The notes: generated by a model not told the origin, from the sequence alone. DNA of 64,000 nucleotides from Branchipolynoe longqiensis (GCA_030323885.1 JASIRB010000025.1:124001-188000), one strand, 5' to 3'; numbered from the stretch's first letter, positions 11,190 to 22,757 are shown. Program-made: numbers and translations.

Positions 11190-11592
11190 GTATCCACCCC
11201 TTATAGAGAACCTTGTTGGTGTGGCTGGCCTTTCCGCTGTGTATGTGTTGGGGTGGGGGGTGGGGTGGTAGAGTGGGTGCATACACAAAAGCAAGCATTG
11301 ATATCTTGGAAGTTTTCGGCAAGTGTAGAAACAACACTGAATCAGAAGCCAAGGCAGTTTACCACATTACCACCACCCCCCCAACCCCCAACCCCCACCC
11401 CCCCACACTGACAGTGACACCAGCTTCTAGCTTTCTTACCATATACAAGCCCCAGCAGCGGCTCATCAGCTATGCACTCCATACAGCCAACTCCCTCCCC
11501 CCACACACGTCCCACTCTGTCACGCATACAGGGTTAGTGGTGGGGGTGGGGGTAGGTGCAGATGGTTCTTACCAGCTGGATGAATCTGATTT
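11190..11592 (-). repeat. Inverted-repeat block U, right arm
   Basis: Partner of 6718-7112. It keeps the undisrupted version of the site (minus-strand CATCCAGCTGGTAAGA near 11568-11583) into which a SINE inserted in the left arm. Confidence 0.6.
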
Positions 11593-11744
11593 CATCTGAG
11601 CATGTGCTGACCGGAATCGGGAGAGCCCAGGAATTGGGGGAGGGTAGGAAATGGGTTGGTTGGTGGGGAGGTGGGGTAGGGGAGGGTGGGTTACCATAAT
11701 GTGTCTCTGCATACGTAATAATTAGCATATCTATTTAGCACCAA

Positions 11745-11960
11745 ATATGTTACACCAATTAAATGACTATCAGCCATATTTGGTGTTTCATTTAAGAGTA
11801 ATTAAGGATTGAAGTTACATTAAAACAGAAGGATTTTTATGTATTGCACCTCATATCATGGTGGTATTGTTAAACTAGCAAAAAACACCTGCAGATTTTA
11901 TATTTATGTGATCAGAGAAATTATCTGGTATTTATGCTCTAGCAAACTACCTCTTAATGG
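11745..11960 (+). repeat. Repeat R copy
   Basis: Third plus-strand copy of repeat R, mirroring the inverted copy at 6195-6330 on the far side of DIRS copy 1. Confidence 0.65.
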
Positions 11961-13304
11961 TAACTGCTGCCTCATCACATTGCTGAGAATGAGTGTATGC
12001 ATCACCCACATTGGCTGGTTCTGGGAGTGTGCGAATCAAATACCCACCCCCACCCACCCATACTCACAATAACAGGGAACAGTGTGTGTGGGAGGGGGGG
12101 GGGAGGGCAGTGATAAGTGTTCTACAAAGCACCCTAGATCGGGTTAATGCTCCATCCTCCCTCACCCCCTTCCCGTCCCCTCCGCACCAGGAACCCTAAA
12201 CTCGGTCATCGCTCCTCCCCCGCTCCCCCCTCCCCCTCCCCATCAGACAGGTGTTGTGGTTGATGGGGAGGGGGTCATTAGGCATGGACGCGACACATGC
12301 TGCAGGTAGAAGGGAGGGGTGGGTGGATGGGAGGGGGGGGGGGTCATTAGGCACGCCTCTCCACTCTCATATCACCCCCCTTGCCCCCCCATACAAACTG
12401 GATATGTATTGTATAACGCGTTATGCTCATATTATTTAGGCTGCAGGGCCTTAATATTGCCTACCACTGCCCGGCTGGTGGGCGCTGTGCCGCCTGAACT
12501 CAGCCGCCTGGGGCTCCATGAGCCATAGGTGAGCATCCAATCAGGTGGAAGCTCCCCGGGGGAGGCAACTTCGGGTGGCGCGGTCTCTATCCGGCCTGCA
12601 GTCGGTCGGAAATTTGACTTTATATTACTATTGACTATCTGTTAATAAACGGAGGGGCCTTTCAAGGTTCAGCCAGAGATATTCTCATCCAACTAATATC
12701 CGTGTGTCATTGTCTGTCCGTACGAATATATATAACATGCTTGGAGTTATGCCATATTGAATTAAAACAATGGAACTGATGCTTGGATTTATCCCATACT
12801 GGATTACATCAACGGAACCAATGGTACCAACAGACTCTCATTTCAGGTGTTTCCCCAACCTGTTAATGGGCTAAATGAAAACCAACTGTTTCACCAACAA
12901 ATTACACGTCACTTAAACGACATAAAGGTCGCCTTACTCATACGGTTATCTAAATGACCTTCGTTTAGTTTTGCACTGGTTTAGGTAGTTTAGTTTCCAG
13001 GCCTAAGAGTTGTAGTTAAAGAAGCAGCCTGAGTAGATGGTTAGTTTTGCTAGTTATGCACACACACAGACATACCTAGTGACATACATGTATATATATG
13101 TGTACATTTATGTTTAAAAAAACACCTCCAAGTGAGTGGAGAGTGGAGCCCCGCGCATGAGGCAGAAAGGTGTACCTCGGATAGAGGGGGTGGGGGAGGG
13201 GGTGGTGGTTGGGGGTTGGGGTTGGGGGTTGCAAGATACTACAGAGCTTATTACACGCGATAAAGCGTTCATCATTATCCATATATCAATTTGTTTTGTT
13301 TATT
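11961..13304. other. GC-rich homopolymer tracts then unique DNA
   Basis: From 12000 to 12370 the sequence is G/C-run rich and shares a 45-bp block with 10325-10370. The stretch 12420-12720 has an AATAAA and an LTR-like look but no definable ends. 12720-13304 is unique, with a G/T-rich tract at 13180-13230. No gene is supported. Confidence 0.45.
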
Positions 13305-13605
13305 TTTTGCGGTTGTACATCCTGGCAACATCTAAGGTCATGTCAGGATGGGTATCGATTTGTGACAATGAACACTCATTGCGACTCTATAATGCTGCCC
13401 CATTGGGGACCACGCTGTGGACACCATGACCCAGTTGACCACTCGGTCACATTATCCTGATACTGAGCTGACCAGTCTTTGCCTTATCCTCATAACGCTG
13501 AGCACCAGACTAGGTTGTGACAAGTATCAATTTTGTAAGTCTTTGGTGTGACTCGGCTTAGTTTTCGAGCTCCTGACCTTCTGCACAGGAATCCTGCTCT
13601 CTTAC
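13305..13605 (-). mobile_element. SINE-A copy with type ii head
   Basis: Standard body and 3' end on the minus strand. The tRNA-like head belongs to the second type seen also at 29380, 38515 and 63352 (minus-strand GAGCTC/TCAGGAG region instead of the GACGGGATGGCC head). Confidence 0.75.
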
Positions 13606-14046
13606 AGTGATAAACCCTTTCTCGCGTGTAATGCGCTCTGTAGTGTCCTGCCCTCCTCCCTCCCCCCCCTCCCGTTATCTGGAGTAGGGGGTACCGGCAT
13701 GCACCTCTCCACCCCCTGCATTTAAAGATATTAAAAATATTAGCCAGGCACCTCGAGTTGGCTGGCGGCCAGGGACAGTGCCATGTCTGCTGGTGGTGGT
13801 GCTTGTAGCAGTAGTCGGTGCTGGCGGAGCCTGCTGAGGATGTAATGGCAGTGGCAGCCAACAGGGTGATACATCACGTGACCCATTGATCAATTCCCGC
13901 CCTTCAACACTGCACGACTGCCCGTCCCACCTCCAACCTGCGAGCACTCACTTCATAAGCAAACATTGCCACCAGTGATTACACGTCATCGACGAGCACC
14001 CAGTCCTCTTAAGCAAATACTGCCACTCCTTCACTCTCCTCATTTC
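13606..14046. other. Unique GC-rich DNA
   Basis: Short open frames exist on the minus strand but show no domain. I see no repeat. Confidence 0.4.
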
Positions 14047-14402
14047 ACCAGACGGGATGGCCTTATGGCTGAATGAGTTGAGCATCCGTCTCCCATTTTG
14101 ATAGATCATGGAATTCAAAGCCAGAGGTTCGAACTCTGGTCGAGTCAAAGCAATGACTTAAAGATTGATACTTGTCGCTTACAAGCCTGGCACTCTGCAT
14201 TTTTACAATGGGGCAAGGACTGGTTGGCTCAGTGTCAGAATAAGGTGACTGAGTGGGATATCAGGCCATGGTGCTGGTTAACTGGTCCCAGTGCAGCAGC
14301 ACTATTAAGTCGCCATGAGTGTGCACTCTCGCAAGTCGGTACCAATCCTGATATGACGGTACATGTTGCCAGGACGTAAAACTCCCAACAACCAACCAAC
14401 CT
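14047..14402 (+). mobile_element. SINE-A, near full length
   Basis: Type i head (CCAGACGGGATGGCC) with an insertion before the B box, full body, and a CAACCAACC tail. Confidence 0.85.
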
Positions 14403-14497
14403 TCCACATAAAAGACTGCCATCATTCCAACAACCTCTATAGTATAGCTACACCCCCACTTCCCCACTCCCTGCACACACAATCGCCTGGTGACCTG

Positions 14498-15219
14498 GGG
14501 CCGTATGCAGGAGTCAGTGTTAGGGTAGCAAAACGGTGTTTGGCGGGAATTCCGGGTTAGCGGCGAAAAAATGGTATGCACGAGTCAGTGTTAGGCCTAA
14601 CACCAAGGCCTAATCGGTGTTACCTTACCCCTAACAAATATTAGGTTTAGCGAGTTTATTAGGCCCAAATCTATTCAATGCTGTCATATTTAACAGAATT
14701 AGATACGCAATAAGTGAAATTTATTCAAATTAACCCTAAATTCGAACCCTCCTTAAGGCTACAGCCGCATTGGCGGCGATATTACTAGTTATATTTTAGA
14801 ATCGACGAACGTAAAGTAAACAAATCGCCGCCCCCCCCAGTATGGATAGGGAGGTCGATGCGGCGGTGGCGGCGATTTGTTTACTTTACGTTCGTCGATT
14901 CGAAAATATAACTAGTAATATCGCCGCCAATGCGGCGGTAGCCTTAAGGAGGGTTCGAATTTAGGGTTAATTTGATTAAATTTCACTTATTGCGTATGTA
15001 ATTCTGTTAAATATGATAGCATTTAATAGATATAAGCCTAAAATATGGGTTCAGATGCAGAGGGATTTCCCAAATCTATAAATAATTTCACGTTTAGCTA
15101 AAATGTTAGTGTTACGGGCTCCTGCATACCACTTGACACAGTTCCTGACATCGGCGATAGCTAATCGGTAATAGGCTGTAACACCAAACCCCGCTAACAC
15201 TGACTCCTGCATACGGGCC
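14498..15219. mobile_element. 722-bp foldback TIR element
   Basis: Outer ends are inverted copies of GGSCCGTATGCAGGAGTCAG, flanked by the 3-bp direct repeat CTG (14495-14497, 15220-15222). A second, nested pair of the same motif sits at 14573 (GGTATGCACGAGTCAGTGTT) and near 15113-15130. The core is a very long palindrome: arms about 14643-14833 and 14869-15044, around a loop of about 35 bp, with only scattered mismatches. There is no coding capacity. A 3-bp TSD with GG-rich ends suggests a PIF/Harbinger-type MITE, but the assignment is uncertain. Confidence 0.8.
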
Positions 15220-15408
15220 CTGGACTTACCACACTGGTTTGCTTACCACCACCAATTCCCATCTGCCGACTTGGCTGCTGTATTATAGACTACAAGTGCC
15301 TAGTGTCAGTCACCCCTGACTACCCCTCTCCCAACCTCCCCCTCCCACACACGCTACTGACCTACATATTCTAATCACGTGATCGAGCTCTGGGAAACAA
15401 TCGCATTC

Positions 15409-15612
15409 CCTTCCCTCACCCTCACCCTCACCCTCACACCCTGCCCTGCCCTGCCCTGCCCTGCCCTGCCCTGCCCTGCCCTGCCCTGCCCTGCCCTGCC
15501 CTGCCCTGCCCTGCCCTGCCCTCCACTTCCCTCCACTTCCCTCCACTTCCCTGCTATCCCATTCCCTCCCCTTCCTCCCCTGCCATCCCCTTCCCTTCCC
15601 TTCCCTCCCCTT
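15409..15612. repeat. (CCCTG)n pentanucleotide array with C/T-rich flanks
   Basis: ACCCTC units lead into about 17 perfect CCCTG repeats (15440-15522), followed by CCACTTCCCT and other CCCTTC variants. Long open frames on both strands here come from the low-complexity composition. Confidence 0.95.
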
Positions 15613-16659
15613 TTCTTCCACGGCCCTATATGACGCAGCAACACAACGAAGCCTGCAAGGAGCTGCTATTATTAGTTTTTACATACACAGAGGACACAGT
15701 AGCTTGGTTGAGCAAGTACTCTGGCTGGCCCCTAATAGACCCACCCTTTATTTCACTTAAAATTTAAGCTACACCTTCGGACCAATGGACAGATAGATGA
15801 CTGTTGGAAGCTGGTGGCAGCGGCCCCTGACCTCCGCTCCGGTGTAGGCCGATCATCACCAGGCTCCTGTAACTGGCCTGCTATGGGGGTTCGAATCCAA
15901 CATGCATATAAATATATAGAAAGGTTGCATATTAATAATATTCCGCTTTCTGCCGGTTTCCTACTAAGGGGGCTCTGGTATGTAAAGGGTTCTTTCCTGA
16001 GTAGGCTTAGTGTGAAAGGAGCCCACGGCTGTTTGGTAATCAAAGCAAATTCCGGGATTTATGTAGAGAATACCAGCAGCACTTTGGTAGAAAGCCAACC
16101 AGTGTAGGTGCACAGTCGATATAAGCATGGCATGCGGGCTCTCTGTGTATAGAGTGAAATGTATTTATCGTTGTGTGTTTGTATGTGACACACACAAGAA
16201 ATGTATCAAAGGACGAAGATTGACCTACATATGACCGGAAGAAGTGTCCATTTGCTATCATTGATTTGCAGAAGAGGAAGGGATCCACAGTTCATTGATC
16301 AAATAGGTAGGACTATAAGGATGAGCAACACGATACTCCTCTGTGTCCCATGACCCACTACCACTACCTTAACCCTAAGTAATAACGTTGAATACAATGT
16401 CATTTCCACAACACCTAATCTTAACATGTCAAAAGAAACAATTTCTATAAGGCACCCAGCACTGCAGTTTAAGACCAAATAACCATGGTGAGAGCCTACC
16501 ACCATAATAGAAAGTGCTAACTCATTTCTGTCCAATCTTCACATTCCCCTTATTCCTACTGCATACGATCAATAACCAAGCCAATGCTGTTCAATAATCT
16601 TTGAGTTAGTGGTTCCTGAATTGTAAAGCTGGCACCCATATCCTTTTATTTTGTACATC

Positions 16660-16660
<1 letters not shown>
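15613..16660. other. Unique DNA
   Basis: No gene, repeat family or structured element recognised in about 1 kb. Confidence 0.4.
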
Positions 16661-16696
<36 letters not shown>

Positions 16697-16706
16697 ATAA
16701 TAATAT
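16661..16706. repeat. (ATT)n microsatellite
   Basis: About 11 ATT units that turn into AAT/ATA at the right edge, giving a small hairpin. Confidence 0.95.
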
Positions 16707-17333
16707 AAAAGTGTAATTTGCTTTGAGAAAGACTTTACAACCTTTGTCAACTTTGCTACAGAGTTGTTGTTCTAACTACTATACCTTATATACCGTCATT
16801 TATTTTATCATGTGTATTTTAAATATTCTTTTAAAATGATTATAGTTTTCTGTAAGTAACTATACCACTCATGGCTGTCAGACGGTGATATAAAATGACA
16901 TCCATATGAATCAAATAAATGTACCCCAAAAAGGTGAAGTAGTATGCCCAACGCAACTACTTCTAATAAATTATCATGAAAGGCGGATTGCCATGACTAT
17001 TCATATACTTAATAGCCTGAATCAATTGGGAGTTATTTAGGACCCTGACAAGGCCGTAAGAGTCTCTGTGATCACGGTGTTACTATTAGGGCCATTCAGT
17101 TCTAATGACCCTTCTCAGCTGTTAGCGTGCCATAGGGCTCGGAATAATTGCACAATTGGATAGATATCTCCTATATAAAAGAGAACTGGAATAGGTCTAG
17201 AGTCATGAACCACTACTGATGAATGAATGTTATAAAGGAAGAGTTTAGTGCGATAGACTTCTCCAAGGAAAGTATCACAACGCTTACTTTGGCTAATAGT
17301 AAATTTGAAAGCTTTTGACTAGATTTGATAACC
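16707..17333. other. Unique AT-rich DNA
   Basis: I see nothing beyond ordinary AT-rich sequence. Confidence 0.4.
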
Positions 17334-17476
17334 CTTCGTTCGTTCGTTCGTTCGTTCGTTCGTTCGTTCGTTCGTTCGTTCGTTCGTTCGTTCGTTCGTT
17401 TGTTCCTTCCTTCCTTCCTTCCTTCCTTCCTTCCTTCCTTCCTTCCTTCCTTCCTTCCTTCCTCCCTTCCTCCCAT
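17334..17476. repeat. Compound (TTCG)n-(TTCC)n microsatellite
   Basis: About 16 TTCG units change within one unit (TTTG) to about 15-18 TTCC/CTCC units. The pattern fits a single C/G change spreading through half of one array. Confidence 0.97.
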
Positions 17477-17510
17477 GATATCACTGATTTTGCTATCTGA
17501 ACTCCAACTC

Positions 17511-17823
17511 AGTATTTGGTAGATCACGGGATTCGAATCCATGGGTTCGAACCCTGGTCGAGGCGAACCAATGACTTAAAGATTTATGCTTGTCCCTTCC
17601 TAGCCAGCCGGTGGGGATTATTAAGGGCAAGGACTGGTTGGCTCAGTGTCAGGATAATGTGACTGAGTGGGATATCATATCATGGTACCGATGGCCTGGT
17701 CTCATATCGGGGCAGCATTATAAAGTTGCCATGAGTGTGCACTGTCACAAATCAGTACCCATTCTGATTTGACCCTGGATGTTGCCAGGACGTAACACTC
17801 CAACAACCAACCAACAACAACCA
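17511..17823 (+). mobile_element. SINE-A copy, 5' truncated in head
   Basis: Starts at the GGTAGATCACGGG part of the head, with B box GGTTCGAACCC, full body, and CAACCAACCAAC tail. Confidence 0.82.
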
Positions 17824-17959
17824 AGTAAACAACTGAAGGAATATGAAAGAAGCAAATTACCATACAAGCAGCGGCGCCGACCGCTGGGGTACCGTGTCTG
17901 CACAACCTGCGCGCAGATCGTCTGTGCGCATGTGTTGTTATGGTGGCGTGGATAAAGTG

Positions 17960-18745
17960 CCGATGTTGTTTAGGGATGTGGTGGGGTGTAGGTGTCTGGT
18001 GGGGGTTTAGGGACGTGGTGGGGGTGTAGGTGTCTGGTGGGGGTTTATGGTGGGGTGTAGGTGTCTGGTTATGGTTTAGGGATGTGGTGGGGTGTAGGTG
18101 TCTGGTGGGGGTTTATGGTGGGGGTGTAGGTGTCTGGGTATACAGGTATAGCAATACCTCAGGGAGTTTGATGCCCCTGCCCTGCAGAGTTGTAAACCAC
18201 GGCCTTGTGGAACAGGTTCTTGACAGAACCGAAGGCTAAGGGAGCAAACCCTAAACAGAAAACCATGTCACTGTGGCAGCATTAAGGGAGGTTGATGTAT
18301 GGATCTCCCAACATCTCACGACCAGCCACTGCAGGGACAAATAGTTTTTCGCCTGTCTTGACATGTTCTTGCCGGTGTGAAACCTCTATTTGCTCCCCGA
18401 GAGAGTGCTGCTGGTAACCTGCAAAAGCCAGTAGCACTTCAACACTTTTGCAGGCAGCTTTCATGAAATGAAATGGAGAGCGGCAGTCAAGTAATGAAAG
18501 CAGTCTTTGTCGCATCGCGACCGACAGCATGATGATGATGATGATGATGTAGGTGTCTGGTGGGGGTTTATGGTGGGTGTGTAGGTGTCTGTGGGGGTTT
18601 AGGGATGTGGTGGGGTGTAGGTGTGTGGTGGGGGTTTAGGGATGTGGTGGGGGTGTAGGTGTGTGGTGGGGGTTTAGGGATGTGGTGGGGTGTAGGTGTG
18701 TGGTGGGTGTGTAAGGGGTACTGGGGGTATAGGTGTGTCGTAGGG
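17960..18745. repeat. G-rich minisatellite (GTGTAGGTGTCTGGTGGGGG type)
   Basis: Units of about 25-40 bp built from GGTGTAGGTGTCTGG and GGGGGTTTAGGGATGTGG. The array is split by a retroposon at 18135-18548. Runs of four or five G suggest quadruplex potential on the plus strand. Confidence 0.85.
18135..18548 (+). mobile_element. Retroposon C, full-length copy with (GAT)n tail
   Basis: A 410-bp unit begins AGGTATAGCAATACCTCAGGG and ends in GACAGCATGATGATGATG. Two more copies lie on the minus strand at 46394-46512 and 47100-47625. The tail, 5' truncation of one copy and TSDs mark it as LINE-mobilised. I do not recognise the family, and no protein domain is visible. Confidence 0.7.
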
Positions 18746-18761
18746 GGTATAGGTGTGTTTT

Positions 18762-18990
18762 CGGCGCGTCCGTTACAGTCCGCTTCTCGTCCAGTACATG
18801 TACGGTACTTGTCCGTTGGTGTTCGTTTCGTCCGGTTCTCGTCCGGTACATGTACGGTACTTGTCCGTTGGTGTTCGTTTCTCCCGGTTCTCGTCCGGTT
18901 CTCGTTCGGTACATGTACGGTACTTGTCCGTGGGTGTTCGTTTCGTCCGGATCCATTTCGATATATTTCGTTACATTTTGTCACCGGACA
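18762..18990. repeat. 52-63 bp tandem repeat ending in a palindrome
   Basis: Three units share GTACATGTACGGTACTTGTC at 18794, 18846 and 18909. They are followed by the palindrome ACCGGACACCACTGGTGGTG..CGGT near 18982-19010. The motif style recalls the internal repeats of the TIR element at 22758-23170. Confidence 0.75.
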
Positions 18991-19299
18991 CCACTGGTGG
19001 TGTCCGGTACTCAGTATGGTAAGGTCTGACTGGGCTTTTAGGGAGACGGAGGACATGGCCTCGGCCTTCCGTACGAGGCGTCAACTGGTGGAGAAGCGCG
19101 GATAAACCTGCTTTATCGCCCATATACCTGCACCGGGCGCGCAGTGTTGGTTGTCGGGCCAGTAGCCCGCATAAAAGTAGACTGTGCCAGTCTTCTGCAG
19201 GTGACCGCAGGCATAGTGTGCAGGTTCAGATAATGGGTGTGTTATGGTGCGACACGATGCAACAAGTCACAACTTTTTGTGCAACTTGTTTGTTGTTGT

Positions 19300-19515
19300 T
19301 GGTATATTAGTTGATTAAGCAGGGGAAATTTCAATCGGGGACAATTGGTCTTCCTCATTCCACTGCTTCTTGCCCTATCCTAGTAATGCTGAGTGCCAGG
19401 CTAGGTAGTGACAAGTATCAATTTTAAGTCATTGCTTTGACTCGGCCAGGGTTCGAACCCCCGAGTTTGAGTCCTACGATCTACCGAAAAAGGAGGCGGA
19501 CGCTCAATTTGTTGA
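19300..19515 (-). mobile_element. SINE-A type 2 copy
   Basis: Head with B box GGGTTCGAACC on the minus strand and a short body, then the alternative 3' module that ends TTAATCAACTAATATACCAA. Confidence 0.78.
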
Positions 19516-19559
19516 GTGCAACACTACCTCAACAAATCACTAAACTAACGCAACAACAT

Positions 19560-19812
19560 ACGATTTGCGCTATTGTTTGTTTGTTTGTTGGTACATTAGT
19601 TGTTTAAGCTGTTGAAATTTTAAAATACTATTAAAATGTTGAGCACAAGACCATAGAAAATATGATTCTCTGATCACATGACCTGGTTTCTTGGATCTTT
19701 CATAGATGGTGACACTATTGTGTGATGTTGAGCATAAGGACTAATGAAACCGTGCCTCTCTGATCATATGACCTGGCTCCCTGGATCTCTTCATAGATGC
19801 CACCACTAGAGT
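19560..19812. repeat. 91-bp tandem duplication
   Basis: Two diverged units start at GTTGAGCAYAAG (about 19637 and 19728) and share CTCTGATCAYATGACCTGG and GGATCT..TTCATAGATG. Confidence 0.7.
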
Positions 19813-19921
19813 AGTAGACGCACCCACCCAGAACTTGGTTGCGTTCAACATGTTGCATGACTAGTCAGGCAACTTGTTGCCCCATGTAAATGCACAATTA
19901 GGGAAAGTGGCCACCTCCCTG

Positions 19922-20108
19922 TTTAGGTCGGTCATGGGATTCTAACCTTGGCCGAGTCAAACCTTTGACCTAACAATTCATAGTTGACACTACCTACTCT
20001 GGCTTTCAGCATTACTAGGATAGGACAAGGAGCAGAGGAATGAAGAAGACACATTGTCTGCGATTAAGAATTCCACTGCTTAATCAACTAATGTGTCAAC
20101 CACAACAA
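19922..20108 (+). mobile_element. SINE-A type 2 copy, 5' truncated
   Basis: Short body, then the alternative 3' module ending in TTAATCAACTAATGTGTCAA. It lies about 400 bp from an opposite-strand copy of the same subtype. Confidence 0.75.
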
Positions 20109-20518
20109 AAACCCATAACAATATTTACCTAGATTTGATACTTCAGATATTGGTTTGCATTGTACATATCTTGCTGCATAGGGATATTAAGTCAATTGAA
20201 TTGCACCCTTTACTGCTATAGCCTATGATGTATAAGCAGTTCAATATATATCCCAACATTCATTTCGCACTTGCTACCACTTCAACTATCTCAAAGGTTA
20301 GCCATTAGAAATAAAAGTTACTCAAACTAAAGAATTTTTTATTCTTAAAATCTACCTAATATTATTATCTATAAAAATAATGGCAGAAACTTGAAACCAT
20401 GCGCATGATGCTATGCTATGGTTATATAAAGGGCTTTTTAATTTACATATATTACAGGGATAAGTGTCGCTGACAACAAATGAAAGGGAAAAATGTTACT
20501 TCTGCTGAATCTGACAGT
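20109..20518. other. Unique AT-rich DNA
   Basis: I see no gene or repeat. Confidence 0.4.
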
Positions 20519-20800
20519 CAATCAATCAATAGTTCCATCCTCTAGTCGAGGGTTGGATGCAATGGTTCTCCACTTGTCCCGATGTTGTGCTGTTCTGATA
20601 GACTGTGAATAATTCAAGCCTGTCCACTGTGAAATATTTGTAAACCATGATGTTCTTGGTCTCCCCCTCCCTCTGCTGCCATTCACCTTCCCTTCCAACA
20701 ATGTACGGTATATTGAACTCTGACGAATGATGTGGCCAAAATAAATAAGTTTCTTTGTCTGTATAGTGGCAAACAAGCTTTTCTTATTTATTTTATTTTA
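20519..20800 (-). pseudogene. LINE 3' fragment (RT C-terminal region)
   Basis: Minus-strand open frame (84 codons, stop near 20522) nearly identical to the 3' end of the LINE at 44755-45624, including the (TTGA)n tail. It is truncated within the post-RT C-terminal domain, which contains GHIIRQ and GRGRPRTSW. Direct repeats TGACAGT at 20512-20518 and 20801-20807 look like a short target duplication. It is a dead-on-arrival copy. Confidence 0.85.
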
Positions 20801-20937
20801 TGACAGTGCTAAACATTAATGGAAAAGGACCCATATGATCAAGCCCAAAATCGAAGATCCTCCCCAAATCGGTCAATTCTCAGCCCTGTCATTGATTGAA
20901 CCATTATTGGTCTAATTCTGTAGCAGTATATCAATGA

Positions 20938-20996
20938 GGTTGGTTGTTGGAGATTTACGTCCTGGCAACATCTAAGTTCATATCAGCACGGGATAT
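20938..20996 (-). mobile_element. SINE-A 3' fragment
   Basis: Contains only the minus-strand tail and 3' end (ATATGAACTTAGATGTTGCC on that strand). Confidence 0.75.
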
Positions 20997-21649
20997 GAAT
21001 GAGGTGATCAATGCTGTAGATCACTCACAGTCTACCCTGGTCTATGGAGACAATGAAAGGGCAGGCCAACTGGTAACTGCTACCCTATCCCTAGCGGTCC
21101 GGCGGCAGTCTGAGCCCGCTGTACAATAACGTTTGAGCTCGTATTACCAACATTTCTACACCTATCATGTTGTAATAAATATGAAATAACATAATTGTAG
21201 TCATATCGTTATCCCATAAACCCCATGCATTATAAATGTTATCAAAATATATTGCAGCTGGTTGCTATATTTGCTGGTTTCTGGTATGTGTCGTACAGTC
21301 ACGATACAGATGAATCGACAGTGAATCAACAGTGAATCAACTATGGACACTGCTGTGTTTCGAGGTATCTAATTTAATAAACGTCTTAAGAACATCCTGG
21401 AATCTTGCACCGAAAGGTCCTTGAAAGGCTTGGAAAGTCCTATGATTTGAAGTGTCAAAATTGGTATGAACCCTGTACCTAGTATTCCATGGATATTCTT
21501 TTAGAAACAATTATTGCAATACAGTTTTCATATTTCCTGAATATAAATATTCTGTTCATATATAGCGAATGTTTATATAAGGAATATAAAGATACGTTGA
21601 AATGAGGTAACTATATCTTTAAGGCGACGGCTTCTCTGGGGACCCTTAT
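20997..21649. other. Unique AT-rich DNA
   Basis: Only a CCTTGAAAGGCTTGGAAAGTC block near 21418-21440 stands out; it resembles iterations at 26125-26345. I see no gene. Confidence 0.4.
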
Positions 21650-22400
21650 AAAAACACGAGTGCTCTGCTGCTGTGAGCCTACAGCCCATGGGACAGGAGT
21701 CCTATGGCTGTGTATACACTCAATTTGAATAGATGAATTTGGATAGCATCACACAGAGTGTCTGGGGTTCCTGCTCCAAAGTAGGTGTGTCTCACTCCAG
21801 AGCCAGGATGAGAGTGATTTCTCTTCAGTGTCTCAGAAGCAGAATTTTGAATAATTACTTAATTGAGACTAGTGTGTGGTCAGGATAGGCCAAGGGAGTC
21901 AGGTGACCGGACATTCCCCAGCCAGCCAATCAGACATTCCCCACAGACTGGGTGGGTGGCCACCCCCATTAGGGGCTGTCACGCAAACCAGCTGCAGGTG
22001 GTGCACTCTATACATATGCAAATTAGGCAGGTGGGTCAGTCGGTGGTCCTGGGTGGACAGGATGTTGCATACAGTTACAGATATGTATATATATAGATAT
22101 ATGTATTAAAATTGTTCTTTTCCTCCAATTGTATTCTTTATGAACACATAGAGAAACATTTCAATAATCATGTACTATCTCTTGTAAAGGAAATCTTTTC
22201 ATTAACTCCAATCATCATATATAACATATAGTTTACATCACTCAGTATCATGTACAATGGGAGTGGGATTCTATTACTTTTAGTTTACATAACCTGATTC
22301 CCACTCCGGAATCCAAGAATAATAATGCTCTCTGCCAATATATAATTCTTAACCGAAAATCCGTATAGTTGTACACCCTGTTAGAACTCACGCGCCCCGA
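21650..22400 (+). repeat. Diverged dispersed repeat, copy 2
   Basis: Counterpart of 926-1615 with the same block order. It starts at TATAAAAACACGAG and ends near ACCGAAAATCCGTATAG. This copy carries a short TATAGATA microsatellite at 22083-22105. Confidence 0.6.
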
Positions 22401-22757
22401 TCTGTTATTGGTCGTCGTGCTGCCAACGAGCAGTGTGGACAAGGCATTGCCGGTCGCACCACTGACCTCTATGGTTTCTCCGGTGGTTATTACCTTGTAT
22501 CCGCAGGGCTTTCCAGGATAGTCACTGCTTGTAACAGGCTTTACGTTAAGATTTCATATACATGGAAGCGGTAGGCGATAAAAGGAAATGAATGTAGATG
22601 CATTAGCAGGATTCTAAATCTCTGGAAGCGACTACGGTTTTTCATATGGATGCATGTGTGGTAAATTGATTTGGTCCATGTAGCGATTAGTGTGAAATTC
22701 GGAAACAAAATTGTGTATTGCATACCGCTTCTGTGTATATGGAATCTTAGCTTAAAA
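22401..22757. other. Unique DNA
   Basis: I see no supported feature. Confidence 0.35.

Noticed and set aside
12400..12725. Possible solo LTR (TG start, AATAAA near 12643)
   Set aside because: No partner LTR, no target duplication and no clear CA end could be found.
15409..15522. Telomeric repeat
   Set aside because: The unit is CCCTG (with some CCCTCA), not CCCTAA, and it lies inside ordinary interspersed repeats.
15310..15644. Open frames of 80-100 codons on both strands
   Set aside because: Produced by the (CCCTG)n and CCCTTC low-complexity array; no domain, and both strands are equally open.
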